Positions 40,093-48,762 of a DNA stretch of 64,000 bases are shown here, piece after piece. The notes beneath the pieces are model-generated. The model saw nothing but the letters and a program-made list of their open reading frames with translations. It had not been told where the DNA came from and ran no database searches. The DNA comes from Opitutia bacterium (lineage in GTDB: Bacteria; Verrucomicrobiota; Verrucomicrobiia; Opitutales; Opitutaceae): NCBI GenBank assembly GCA_016217595.1, contig JACRHS010000021.1, forward strand, positions 124,001-188,000. Reading direction: 5' to 3'. The position numbers and the translations under genes were made by a program. Position 1 is the first letter of the stretch. Each line of letters opens with the position of its first letter.

Positions 40093-42087
40093 TCATAAGC
40101 GAAAACCGAGAAAGGTGATATCGTCACGTTGCGGCTCGGCGCCCTGGAAATCCGCGAGATTTTTCTCCCACACGCCGGTGTGTTCCGCGAGCGGCCGGTC
40201 GGCGAGGCTTTGCAACACCGCCAGAAACCGCTTGTGGCCGTAGCAGAGATTTTTCGGCCCGCCGCCCTGGTCGAGCAAACCGTCGGTGGTGAGATAGAAA
40301 ACCGTGTCGGGCCCGGCGGCAACCGGGTGGTTGCGATAGACAAAGGCCGGATCGGAGTTCTTGTAGCCGAGCGCCTGCTTGTCGCCCGGAATCACGCGTA
40401 CCTCGCCCCCGGCGCAAACGTGCAACGCGATCCGCGCTCCGGCAAACGCGAGCTCCGCCCGGCCCGGCGCGCCGCAGCACAACGCCGCCTCCAGTCCGTT
40501 GTCCGTCGCCGAGGTCTGCAAATCTTCGCCATGCAGCGTGACGCGCAGCAGCCGGTTGAGCTCCTGCAACAGGCGCGCGGGGTCGGCCACGCCGTGCGCC
40601 GCGACGAGCTGGTTCATCAACGCGTGGGCCGTCATCGCCATGAACGCGCCCGGCACCCCGTGCCCCGTGCAATCGAAAAGCCCGAGCACAAAGCCGTCGC
40701 GCGCCTCGCGGTAATAATAGAAGTCGCCGCCCACGATGTCGCGCGGCCGGTAAACGACGAAGTGCTCGCGCAGGTGGCGGCGCAGCTCGGCGGGCTTGGG
40801 CAGAATGGCGTCCTGGAGCAGCTTCGCGTACTGAATGCTGTCCATGATCAGCCGGTTGGAGGCGGTGAGCTGGGCGTTGGCATGCTGGAGCTCCCCGGTG
40901 CGCTGCGCGACCTTGCGCTCCAGATTCTCCGTGTAGTCTTTCACCGTGCGCGCCATGTGCTGGAACGAATGCGCGAGTTGCCCGATCTCGTCCCCGCCGC
41001 GCTCGGGCAACACCACCTCGTACCGCCCCGCGGCGATCTCGCGGGTCGATTGCGAAAGCACGGAGAGCGGCGCCAGCACCATGCGGTTGAGCAGCCAGCC
41101 GATGACCGCGACGATGAGCAAAATCGCGAGGATGCTCGTGAGCAACACCGGCAGAAACTCCCGCAGGCCGATGATCGCGGCGCGATCGACGAGCACGAGA
41201 TTGTGCCATTTCAACTCCGGGATGTAGGCGAGCGCCGCGAGGTTTTGCCGCCCGTCCAGCTCCAGCGAAAACGGCAGAATCTCGTCGGGCGCGCGGGCCT
41301 GCCGTGCCACCGCCTCGCGCAGGCGCGCGCGATCCGGTTCGCTTTTGATCAGATCGTAAATGCCGATCTTCTTGCCGTCGCCGCGCACCGCGGCGTTGAA
41401 CTCCATGTAGCGTTTCTCCCGGTGGCCCTCGATCGCGCCCGACGGGCTGAAGAGGATCGTCTGGATGCCGGGCTCGGGCGAATGGAGGATGGCCTGGATG
41501 AACTCGCTGATGTCGATCCCGCCGCCGCCCACGCCGATCTTCCGGCCCTCGGCCCAGATGATGACGTTGAACCAGACTTTGGTGACATCGAGGACGTTGT
41601 CGTAATCGACGTTGAGCTCGTACTGCTCGACATCGCGCAGCGTGCGGAAATACCAGGCGTCGTTTTTGTTGGCGGCGTCGAGCGTGTAGCGCAGGGGGTT
41701 GGCGGTGTACTGGCCCTTGGCGTCGTTGAAATAGTAGTGCTTCGAGCGGTCGAGCGCGAGGAAGCAGCTCCGGTCCTTGAAGAGCCGGCGGGCGCTCTCC
41801 ATTTCCTCCAGCGCCTGCGCCTTGAGCTGCGGATCGTCCTCGTGCAGCGCCCAGCGCACAATCAGCGGCGACTGCACGAGCTTGAGCGACAACGCCAGGT
41901 CGCGCCGCACCTCCGCGATCACCTTGGTCTTTTCGTACTGCGCCTGTTTGACGGCGAAATTGGTGGCGTACGTGTCGATCACGCGGCCGACCGAGGTGCG
42001 CAGGATCGCAAACGTGGCCAGGCTCGCGCCCAGATAAATCGCCACGGTGCTGACCGCAAATTTCGCTTTGAGACTGACCAGATTCAT
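40093..42087 (-). CDS. siaA: SiaA-type membrane PP2C phosphatase with sensor and HAMP domains
   Basis: 664 residues from ATG 42087. A first membrane segment (about 9-28), a ~270-residue periplasmic Cache-like sensor region (VGGGGIDISEFIQAILHS), a second membrane segment (about 306-330), HAMP (~332-385), a coiled coil (VAQRTGELQHANAQLTASN) and a C-terminal PPM/SpoIIE phosphatase with YRPRDIVGGDFYYY, GLFDCTGHGVPGAFMAM and FYLTTDGLLDQGG, whose Asp residues bind metal. SiaA dephosphorylates SiaC in response to an external signal. First gene of siaABCD, divergent from the RmlD-like gene. Confidence 0.93.
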   Translation of the reverse strand: MNLVSLKAKFAVSTVAIYLGASLATFAILRTSVGRVIDTYATNFAVKQAQYEKTKVIAEVRRDLALSLKLVQSPLIVRWALHEDDPQLKAQALEEMESARRLFKDRSCFLALDRSKHYYFNDAKGQYTANPLRYTLDAANKNDAWYFRTLRDVEQYELNVDYDNVLDVTKVWFNVIIWAEGRKIGVGGGGIDISEFIQAILHSPEPGIQTILFSPSGAIEGHREKRYMEFNAAVRGDGKKIGIYDLIKSEPDRARLREAVARQARAPDEILPFSLELDGRQNLAALAYIPELKWHNLVLVDRAAIIGLREFLPVLLTSILAILLIVAVIGWLLNRMVLAPLSVLSQSTREIAAGRYEVVLPERGGDEIGQLAHSFQHMARTVKDYTENLERKVAQRTGELQHANAQLTASNRLIMDSIQYAKLLQDAILPKPAELRRHLREHFVVYRPRDIVGGDFYYYREARDGFVLGLFDCTGHGVPGAFMAMTAHALMNQLVAAHGVADPARLLQELNRLLRVTLHGEDLQTSATDNGLEAALCCGAPGRAELAFAGARIALHVCAGGEVRVIPGDKQALGYKNSDPAFVYRNHPVAAGPDTVFYLTTDGLLDQGGGPKNLCYGHKRFLAVLQSLADRPLAEHTGVWEKNLADFQGAEPQRDDITFLGFRL

Positions 42088-42257
42088 GGATGCCGGGAAA
42101 AAAGGCTCGGGCAACGCGGGGCTGGCGCAACCACGTCGGGCAACTTACCGGCGCTTCCGCACGCGTCGAACGATTTATCGCGGCGCCTTCCCGGGCGTAA
42201 GCGCGCCGCAGGAAACGCTAGACTCCCGGCGGCTCCCGTCTAACGCTGCCCGCCGCC

Positions 42258-43184
42258 ATGCACATTCTTCTCACCGGCGCCTCTGGTCTGGTCGGCACCG
42301 CCGTCATCCGCGCCGCCACGCGCCGCGGCCATCGCGTCACCGGCATCGTGGGCCAGTTTCCCGGCAAGCTCGAAGGCCTCGCCGCCCAGCATACGCTCGA
42401 CCTGGTCGACGCGCCCGCCGTGCAGCGCTTCGTGCTCGATCAATTTCCCGAGGCGATCGTCAACTGCGCCGCCATCTGCTCCACCGAGCAATGCCTCTCG
42501 GCCCCGTCGCTCTCCTACGCCGTCAACGTCGCCCTGCCCGCGCTGCTCGGCCAGCTCGCCCACCACCTGAACGCACGCTTCGTGCACCTTTCCAGCGAGC
42601 AGGTGTTCGACGGCACCAAGCCGCCCTACTCCGTCGGCGACGCCCCCAACCCGATCCATCTTTACGCGAAACAAAAACTCGACGGCGAACGCGCGGTCGC
42701 CGACGCCGCGCCGACGCACGCCGCCGTGGTCCGCCTGCCGCTGATGCTGGGCAACAGCCCCACCGGCCAGCGCAGTCTGCACGAGCGCTTGTTCGCCGAC
42801 TGGGCCTCCGGCCGCACCCCGCGCCTCTACACCGACGAGATGCGCCAGGTCGCCCACGCCGACAACGTCGCCGAGATGATCGTCGAACTCGTCGAGCGGA
42901 ACGACCTCAACGGACTCTACCACTGGGCCGGCGCCGAGCTGGTGTCCCGCTACGAACTGGGCGTGCGCATCCGCGAACATTTCAAGCTGACCGCGCAAGT
43001 CGCACCGCTCACGCCCGTCGCCCGCGCCGAGACGCCCGCCGTGCTCTCGCAGCGCCAGGCCAGCCTCGCGCTCAACCTCGCCCCGCTCGCCGGTCTGCTC
43101 AAAACCCGGCCGCAAACGCTCGCCGAGCAACTCCCCGAGCTGATCGTGCCGCCGCCGTGGCGCGCGTGGTATTTCACGAAATAA
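42258..43184 (+). CDS. RmlD-like SDR reductase/epimerase
   Basis: 308 residues from ATG 42258. The Rossmann nucleotide-binding motif is LLTGASGLVGTAV; the catalytic Tyr-x-x-x-Lys is YAKQK near residue 135, and SSEQVFDGTKPPY is the usual block before it, as in dTDP-4-dehydrorhamnose reductases and related extended SDRs. No rhamnose-pathway genes lie nearby, so the exact substrate is uncertain and no symbol is given. The 170-base gap to siaA should contain divergent promoters. Confidence 0.85.
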   Translation: MHILLTGASGLVGTAVIRAATRRGHRVTGIVGQFPGKLEGLAAQHTLDLVDAPAVQRFVLDQFPEAIVNCAAICSTEQCLSAPSLSYAVNVALPALLGQLAHHLNARFVHLSSEQVFDGTKPPYSVGDAPNPIHLYAKQKLDGERAVADAAPTHAAVVRLPLMLGNSPTGQRSLHERLFADWASGRTPRLYTDEMRQVAHADNVAEMIVELVERNDLNGLYHWAGAELVSRYELGVRIREHFKLTAQVAPLTPVARAETPAVLSQRQASLALNLAPLAGLLKTRPQTLAEQLPELIVPPPWRAWYFTK

Positions 43185-43231
43185 CCGCCGTCACGCCGGC
43201 CACCGCTGCGCGCCTTCCCGTTTCCCCGGTC

Positions 43232-43933
43232 ATGTCGCTCCACCTGCTTCCCACTCGCCGCGGCGGCGCGGCGGAAAACATGGCGCTGGATTTCCTGCTG
43301 CTGCAACGCTACCCGGACGCGCCGCACGCCCGCTTCCGCCACTACGGCTGGCACCGGCCCGCGTGCACGTTCGGCTTCGGCCAGAAAATCGCGTGGGTGC
43401 GCACGCAGCCGCCCGCCGCGCCGCCCGTCGATCTCTGCCGCCGGCCGACCGGCGGCGGCGTGGTCGACCACCGCGACGACTGGACGTACGCGCTGGTGCT
43501 GCCGCGCGGCCACGCGCTGGAGGAGGCGCGCGCCATCGAGAGCTACCGCGCTGTCCATGCCGCGCTCGCCGCCGCACTCGTCGCCCAAGGCGTGCCGGCG
43601 GAGTTGCAACGCGCCACGCCCGACGTCGCCGCGCCCGGCGTGTGTTTTCAACGCCCCGAACTGCACGACGTCGTGCGCGCCGACACCGGGGAAAAAATCG
43701 CCGGCGCCGCGCAGAAGCGCAACAAACACGGCCTGCTTTTCCAGGGCTCGATCTGGCGGCCGGCCGCCGGCGCGAGCGTGGAGTGGGAGCAGTTTCAGGA
43801 GAATTTCGCGGCCCAGCTCGCCACCGCGCTCGCACTTCCCGCCGAGGCCGTGCCGTGGCCGGAGTTCAACGAAGGCGAAGTCGACGGGCTGACCGAGCAG
43901 TACAGCTCGCCCGAGTGGATCGAGTATCGTTAG
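43232..43933 (+). CDS. Lipoate-protein ligase/lipoyl-octanoyl transferase-like protein
   Basis: 233 residues from ATG 43232. RRPTGGGVVDHRDDWTYAL is the BPL_LplA signature (R-R-x-[ST]-G-G-G-x-V-x-H), and KIAGAAQKRNKHGLLFQGS carries the invariant Lys of the active site. MALDFLLLQR near the N-terminus is also typical. It probably transfers octanoate or lipoate to lipoyl domains of 2-oxoacid dehydrogenases or the glycine cleavage system. The specific donor (free lipoate, octanoyl-ACP or an amidotransferase) cannot be told from sequence. Confidence 0.85.
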   Translation: MSLHLLPTRRGGAAENMALDFLLLQRYPDAPHARFRHYGWHRPACTFGFGQKIAWVRTQPPAAPPVDLCRRPTGGGVVDHRDDWTYALVLPRGHALEEARAIESYRAVHAALAAALVAQGVPAELQRATPDVAAPGVCFQRPELHDVVRADTGEKIAGAAQKRNKHGLLFQGSIWRPAAGASVEWEQFQENFAAQLATALALPAEAVPWPEFNEGEVDGLTEQYSSPEWIEYR

Positions 43934-43955
43934 CCCCGCTCCGAGGACTGCCGCC

Positions 43956-44348
43956 ATGCGCGAACTCCCGCCCGGAAAAATCAAACGCGTTCACCCCTAC
44001 CAGTGGCTGTGGGAGCCGCTGGAGGCAGACGCGGCGTTTGTGCTCCGTCCGATGTTTGGCTGCCGGGCCGCGTATCTCGCCGGGAAAATCGTGCTCTGCT
44101 TCGCCGCGCAGGAGGAGCCGTGGCGGGGCGTGTTGGTGTGCACCGATCAGGCCCGCCAGGCCGCGTTGATCGCGGAGTTTCCCGCGCTCGCACCGCATCC
44201 GATTTTGCCGAAGTGGCTCTACCTGCCGGAAAGCGCCGCCGGGTTCGAGCGGACCGCCGCGCGCCTGGTCGCCCTCGCCCGGCAACGCGACCCGCGGATC
44301 GGCGTCGTGCCCAAACCCAAACGCCGGAAGCATCCGCGCGGGTTGTAA
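43956..44348 (+). CDS. Conserved-looking small protein, unknown function
   Basis: 130 residues from ATG 43956, 22 bases after the ligase stop. The sequence alternates strands and helices (FVLRPMFGCRAAYLAGKIVL, then GVLVCTDQARQAALIAEFP and PILPKWLYLPESA), and the C-terminus is basic (KPKRRKHPRG). The RPMFGC-x-A-x-Y pattern recalls TfoX/YjbR-type small domains, but not strongly enough to name the family. No signal peptide or membrane segment. It may be cotranscribed with the ligase gene. Confidence 0.6.
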   Translation: MRELPPGKIKRVHPYQWLWEPLEADAAFVLRPMFGCRAAYLAGKIVLCFAAQEEPWRGVLVCTDQARQAALIAEFPALAPHPILPKWLYLPESAAGFERTAARLVALARQRDPRIGVVPKPKRRKHPRGL

Positions 44349-44468
44349 CGCGTTGGCCGTTCGCCGTCTCCTGTGCGATTCGTAACCGCCCGGAAGGGGC
44401 CTCGTCTCCAGTTCCGCACGCGGGCTTGCCGATTCGCGGGCGTTCGTGCACCACTGCCCTTTTCACCT

Positions 44469-45206
44469 ATGCACTCCTCTCTCTCCTGGTTACTCGCCCT
44501 CACCTTGACCGCCGGCTCCGCATTCGCGGCCGATACCGCCCCCAACACACTCACACCCGCCGAGAGCAAAGCCGGCTGGCGGCTCCTCTGGGACGGCCAG
44601 ACCACCAAGGGCTGGCGCAGCCTGCGTGGCGCCGAGTTCCCCGCCAAAGGCTGGGAGATCAAAGACGGCGCACTGACCGTCCTCTCTTCCGGCGGCAAGC
44701 CCGGCACGGCCGGCGGCGACATTATCACCACGGATAAATTCACCAACTTCGAGCTCTCCGTGGATTTCAAAATCACTCCCGGCGCCAACAGCGGCATCAA
44801 GTATTTCATCGACCCGGCCATCATCCCCAACGGCGTCGGCTTCGAGTTCCAGGTCCTCGACGACACCAAGCATCCCGACGCCCAGAAAGGCACGCAGGGC
44901 AACCGCACCATCGGCTCGCTCTACGACCTGATCGCCGCCGCCGGCACCAAGAAGGTCAACCCGCCCGGCCAGTGGAACAACGCGCGGATCGTGGTGCAGG
45001 GCCGGCACGTCGAACACTGGCTCAACGGCGAGAAAGTCGTCGCCCTCGAACGCCTCTCCGACGATTTCCGAAAGCATCTCGCCGAAAGCAAATTCAAGAG
45101 CATCGCCAAATTCGGCGAGGTGAACACCGGCCACATTCTCCTGCAGGAGCACGGCGACGAGGTGGCCTACCGCAACATCAAGCTCCGCGAATTGCCGGCG
45201 CAGTAA
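44469..45206 (+). CDS. DUF1080 / 3-keto-disaccharide hydrolase-like exported protein
   Basis: 245 residues from ATG 44469, with signal peptide LLALTLTAGSAFA (cleavage near residue 21). WRLLWDGQTTKGW starts the DUF1080 beta-sandwich; KITPGANSGIKYFIDP and GFEFQVLDDTKHPDA carry the conserved Asp/Glu residues, and GQWNNARIVVQGRHVEHWLNG lies near the end. Members cleave 3-keto-glycosides made by Gfo/Idh/MocA oxidoreductases, and such an enzyme is encoded two genes downstream, which supports a joint sugar pathway in the periplasm. Confidence 0.9.
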   Translation: MHSSLSWLLALTLTAGSAFAADTAPNTLTPAESKAGWRLLWDGQTTKGWRSLRGAEFPAKGWEIKDGALTVLSSGGKPGTAGGDIITTDKFTNFELSVDFKITPGANSGIKYFIDPAIIPNGVGFEFQVLDDTKHPDAQKGTQGNRTIGSLYDLIAAAGTKKVNPPGQWNNARIVVQGRHVEHWLNGEKVVALERLSDDFRKHLAESKFKSIAKFGEVNTGHILLQEHGDEVAYRNIKLRELPAQ

Positions 45207-45220
45207 CTTTTCTTTCCGCC

Positions 45221-45811
45221 ATGTCCGACGCCGCCACTCCTGGCGCTCCGGTCGATCCCGAACCGGCTGCGCGCACGCCCTTCGACGAGCATTACGAGCG
45301 CTACCGCGCGACGCCCGATCCCTGGCAGGAACTGGCCAAACTCGAGTATGGCGCGGACCGCAGCTACGCCACGACGGTGGCCGGGCTGATCAACAACGCC
45401 GAGCCCGCCCAGCGCGCCGGCATGGAGAAAAAATTGCTGGCCGTGCTGATCCGCTCCGACTGCACCGCCGCCGCGCGCGCCTTCGTCTGCCAGATGCTCG
45501 CGCGCATCGGCACCGCCGCCTGCGTGCCTGCGCTCGCCGCGCTGCTGCGCGACGCCGCGACCGCGGACGATGCGCGCTTCGCCCTGGAAACGCTGCCCGA
45601 TCCCGCCGTGGATGCCGCGTTGCGCGACGCACTCAGCTCGCTCGCCGGGCCCGCCAAGGCCGGACTCATCGGCAGCATCGCCATTCGCAACGACAAGGCG
45701 GCGCTCCCCGCCCTCCAGTCCATCGCGCAAGATGCCGCCGAACCGGCCCTCGTGCGCGAGACCGCCGCCCGGGCCGTCGCCCGTCTCAACCGCCCCGCCG
45801 CCACGTCATGA
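45221..45811 (+). CDS. HEAT-repeat-like helical protein of the sugar operon
   Basis: 196 residues from ATG 45221, 14 bases after the DUF1080 gene; its stop overlaps the next start by ATGA at 45808. A series of Ala/Leu-rich helices with conserved Arg/Asp-Ala-Ala turns (CVPALAALLRDAATADDARF, ALPALQSIAQDAAEPALVRE) fits HEAT or armadillo-like repeats. No signal peptide is visible, unlike its neighbours. Probably a scaffold for an operon partner; the partner is unknown. Confidence 0.65.
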   Translation: MSDAATPGAPVDPEPAARTPFDEHYERYRATPDPWQELAKLEYGADRSYATTVAGLINNAEPAQRAGMEKKLLAVLIRSDCTAAARAFVCQMLARIGTAACVPALAALLRDAATADDARFALETLPDPAVDAALRDALSSLAGPAKAGLIGSIAIRNDKAALPALQSIAQDAAEPALVRETAARAVARLNRPAATS

Positions 45812-47112
45812 GCGCCACGTCCTCTCTCAGCCGCCGCACCTTCCTGCGCCACTCCGCCCTGGCTTCCGCCGCGGTCGCGTTTCCCGCCGTGCTGCCGGCG
45901 CGGCTCTTCGGCCAGCATGCGCCGAGCAAACAGATCGCCGTTGGCATCATCGGCGTCGGCGGCATCGCGCAAATCCACATCGACACGCTCCTGCGCTTTT
46001 CCGAGGTGCGCATCATCGCGGTCTGCGATGTCGACCGGACGCACCGCGAACTCGCCGTCCAGAAAATCAACGCCTACTACGAAAATCAGGACTGCGCGCA
46101 GCATGCCGATTTTCGCGAGCTCAACCGCCGGCCCGATCTCGACGCCGTGTGGGTCTGCACGCCGGACCACTGGCACGCGTTGCCCGCCATCGACGCCGTG
46201 CGCCACGGCAAGGATGTGTACGTCGAGAAGCCGCTCACCCTCACCATCCGCGAAGGCCGCGAGCTGGTGCAGGCCGTGCAGCAACACCAGCGCATCGCGC
46301 AGGTCGGCACGCAGCAGCGCTCGGCGCGCAATTTTCACGACGTCGCGGAGTTCATCCGCAACGACGGCCTCGGCACGCTGGAGCGCATCGAGGTGCTCAT
46401 CCCCGCCAACAACAAATATTGCGGCGCCACCTGGCAGCCCGAACCGGTGCCGGCGGGGCTCGATTGGGATTTCTGGCTCGGACCCGCGCCGTGGTCGCCG
46501 TACACGCGCCAGGGTTGCCACTACAATTTCCGCTACAACCGCAACTATGCCGCCGGTCAGGTGACCAACTGGGGCGCGCACTACATCGACATCGTGCAAT
46601 GGGCGCTCGGCATGGACCGCTCCGGTCCGGTCGAAGTCTCCGGGCACGGCGAGTACCCGACGAGCGGCCTGTTCACCACCGCGACCAAGGTCGACTTCAC
46701 CTGCCGCTACGCCAACGGCCGCTCGTTCCGCTGCCGCACCCGCTATGACGGCGTGTACGACGGCAACCTGCGTTTCTACGGCGCGCGCGGCTGGCTCGAC
46801 ATCTCCCGCAACGCCCTGCGCGCCTCCGACCGCAACCTGCTCCGCGAAGTCGCCGCGCGCGACAAAAAGATCCAGCTCCCGTCGAGCGCGAATCATCACG
46901 ACAATTTCCTGCAGTGCATCCGCAGCCGGCAGCAGCCGATCTCCGACATCGAGACCGGCCACCGCACGACCACGGCATGCAACATCGGGGAGCTCGCGAT
47001 GCTGCTCGGCCGCCGGCTGAAGTGGGACCCGGTCAAGGAGGAGTTCGTCAACGATCCGGTGGCAAACCGCCTGCGCCAGCGCGCCATGCGTGCGCCATGG
47101 TCGCTCGTCTGA
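45808..47112 (+). CDS. Tat-exported Gfo/Idh/MocA-family oxidoreductase
   Basis: 434 residues from ATG 45808. Twin-arginine signal SRRTFLR (residues 8-14) and a hydrophobic stretch to about residue 35 show Tat export with bound NAD(P). The Rossmann motif is GIIGVGGIAQIH, and the Gfo/Idh signature VYVEKPLTLT near 137 has the conserved Glu-Lys-Pro. GAHYIDIVQWALGM near 255 is the catalytic helix with His. It likely oxidises a glycoside at C3 for cleavage by the DUF1080 protein of the same operon; the substrate is unknown. Confidence 0.92.
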   Translation: MSATSSLSRRTFLRHSALASAAVAFPAVLPARLFGQHAPSKQIAVGIIGVGGIAQIHIDTLLRFSEVRIIAVCDVDRTHRELAVQKINAYYENQDCAQHADFRELNRRPDLDAVWVCTPDHWHALPAIDAVRHGKDVYVEKPLTLTIREGRELVQAVQQHQRIAQVGTQQRSARNFHDVAEFIRNDGLGTLERIEVLIPANNKYCGATWQPEPVPAGLDWDFWLGPAPWSPYTRQGCHYNFRYNRNYAAGQVTNWGAHYIDIVQWALGMDRSGPVEVSGHGEYPTSGLFTTATKVDFTCRYANGRSFRCRTRYDGVYDGNLRFYGARGWLDISRNALRASDRNLLREVAARDKKIQLPSSANHHDNFLQCIRSRQQPISDIETGHRTTTACNIGELAMLLGRRLKWDPVKEEFVNDPVANRLRQRAMRAPWSLV

Positions 47113-47190
47113 GCGCAAAGATACGTATTCGCCCGAATTTGCACCCGGGGCATTTCGCACTAGGGTAACCGTCCGTTTACGTCATTTCCC

Positions 47191-48585
47191 TTGCCCGCAC
47201 CTGCCGCCATACCACGCCCTTCCGCCCTCCGTCGGGCGCTGCGCTACTCCACCATCGATGGAGTCGCCTCCAGCCCGATCGGCTATCTCTGGCTGCCGGG
47301 CAACTTCATCGTGGCGGCGCTGCTGGTCGAGATGTACCACCTGCCGGAGGCGTCGTACGGGCTGATCGTCTCGATTCCGTTTTGGTGCAATTTCCTGCAG
47401 ATCCTCATCACGCCGTTGCTGGCCCGCTACCTGCCGGCCAAGACGATCACCGTGTGGTCAGGCTGGGCCAACGCCGCCGGCTGGCTCGCACTGACTCTCG
47501 CGCTGCCGCTGCTCCCGCGCGACGTCCCGGCCGCGAGCACGCCGATCTTCTTCGCCTTCTTTTTCGGGTTCAGCCTGCTCGCCTCGATCTTCGGTGTGGG
47601 CTGGAACTCGTGGACGCAGGAGTGGGCGCCCGCCCGGATTCGCGGAAAATTTTTCGGCTGGCGCAACCGGCTCGTGCAAATCGCCATCATGCTCTTCCTC
47701 GCGCTGGCCTGGCCGTTGTTGAACTTCTTCCCCGGTTCGCTCTATGCCATCCAGTTTGTTTTCCTCGTCGCCATCGGATTCCGCGTGTGGGCGCTCCTCG
47801 CGCAGCAAAAAATCGACGTCGCGAACTCGGCCGCGTCCGCCCCGGCGGCGCTCCCGGCCCCCGAGCAACTGCGCCTGATTCTGCGCTCGCGCTCGCTGCT
47901 GCTGTTCATCGCGTTCAACGCCGTGTGGGGTTTCGCAGCCAACTGCTTTGGACCGTTCTACACGGTGTTCATGTACAAGCAGCTCGCGCTCAGCCCGGCC
48001 AAGGTCTGCCTGTTTCTCATCCTCAACAGCCTCGCGGCCGCGGCCTCGTTCCCGACGTGGGGACGGTTTCTGGATCGCTACGGCAACAAGTCGGTGATGG
48101 CGGCGGCGCTCATCCTCTGGCAGCTGCAATTTCTGGCGTGGTGCTTCATCGACGGCGACAACGCCTGGATGCTGTACGTGTTTTGGATTTGGGCGGGCTT
48201 CGCTTCGCCCGGATTCAATCTGGGACTGTTCAGCCTGCTGCTGAAATTGATCCCGCCGGAGGCCAAGACCACCGCCATCGGCCTTCACGTCGCCCTCTCC
48301 TCGCTCATCACGGCCGTCGCTCCGATCCTCGGCGGCGCGATCATCACCTGGGCGCTGCAAACCGGCCTGGATCCGTTCACGACCTACCACCGCGTGTTTC
48401 TCGTCCAGCCCGCGCTGGCCCTGCTCGGCTGCCTGCTGCTGTTGCGCATCAAGGAACCGCTGGCGAGCCCGCTCTCCGACGTCTTTGGCGCCATGCGAAA
48501 CATCCGCACGATCAGCGCCATGCTGGGCATCACTTTTCTGGTGAACTACGTTTTCGTGAAGCCGGAGAAAAAGCCGGAGCGGTAA
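47191..48585 (+). CDS. MFS transporter, probable sugar uptake or efflux
   Basis: 464 residues if translation starts at TTG 47191; no in-frame ATG lies near the first membrane segment, so this start is probable but unproven. About 12 hydrophobic segments are visible, with a central soluble loop near residue 210 (QQKIDVANSAASAPAAL) as in typical MFS proteins. A motif like SWTQEWAPARIRGKFFGWRN lies in the loop between helices 4 and 5. Downstream of the Gfo/Idh gene (78 bases) and upstream of a GntR/LacI-like regulator, so it may carry the sugar handled by the operon. Confidence 0.8.
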   Translation: MPAPAAIPRPSALRRALRYSTIDGVASSPIGYLWLPGNFIVAALLVEMYHLPEASYGLIVSIPFWCNFLQILITPLLARYLPAKTITVWSGWANAAGWLALTLALPLLPRDVPAASTPIFFAFFFGFSLLASIFGVGWNSWTQEWAPARIRGKFFGWRNRLVQIAIMLFLALAWPLLNFFPGSLYAIQFVFLVAIGFRVWALLAQQKIDVANSAASAPAALPAPEQLRLILRSRSLLLFIAFNAVWGFAANCFGPFYTVFMYKQLALSPAKVCLFLILNSLAAAASFPTWGRFLDRYGNKSVMAAALILWQLQFLAWCFIDGDNAWMLYVFWIWAGFASPGFNLGLFSLLLKLIPPEAKTTAIGLHVALSSLITAVAPILGGAIITWALQTGLDPFTTYHRVFLVQPALALLGCLLLLRIKEPLASPLSDVFGAMRNIRTISAMLGITFLVNYVFVKPEKKPER

Positions 48586-48641
48586 GTTGCCCGGAGCCGC
48601 CGGCGCTGTCGGCCGTGGCGGGCGTCGGGCGGTTCGATGAT

Positions 48642-48693
48642 GGGACGGGGTTTATCCCCGCCGGTTTTTGGCGGGCATGAAGCCCGCCCCACC
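48642..48693. repeat. REP-like palindrome, family R2, copy 2 (inverted)
   Basis: Inverted relative to copy 1 (3798-3851) and very similar to it: GGGACGGGGTTTATCCCCGC, then GGTTTTTGGCGGGCATGAAG and CCCGCCCCACC. Contains the same two G/C hairpins. It occupies most of the gap between the MFS gene and the regulator. Confidence 0.85.
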
Positions 48694-48762
48694 ACCGGAA
48701 AACGAACCGCCACCCGGCGCCGGCGCCGCAATTTTGGGTGGCCACCGCCGCGCGCGCTGTCG

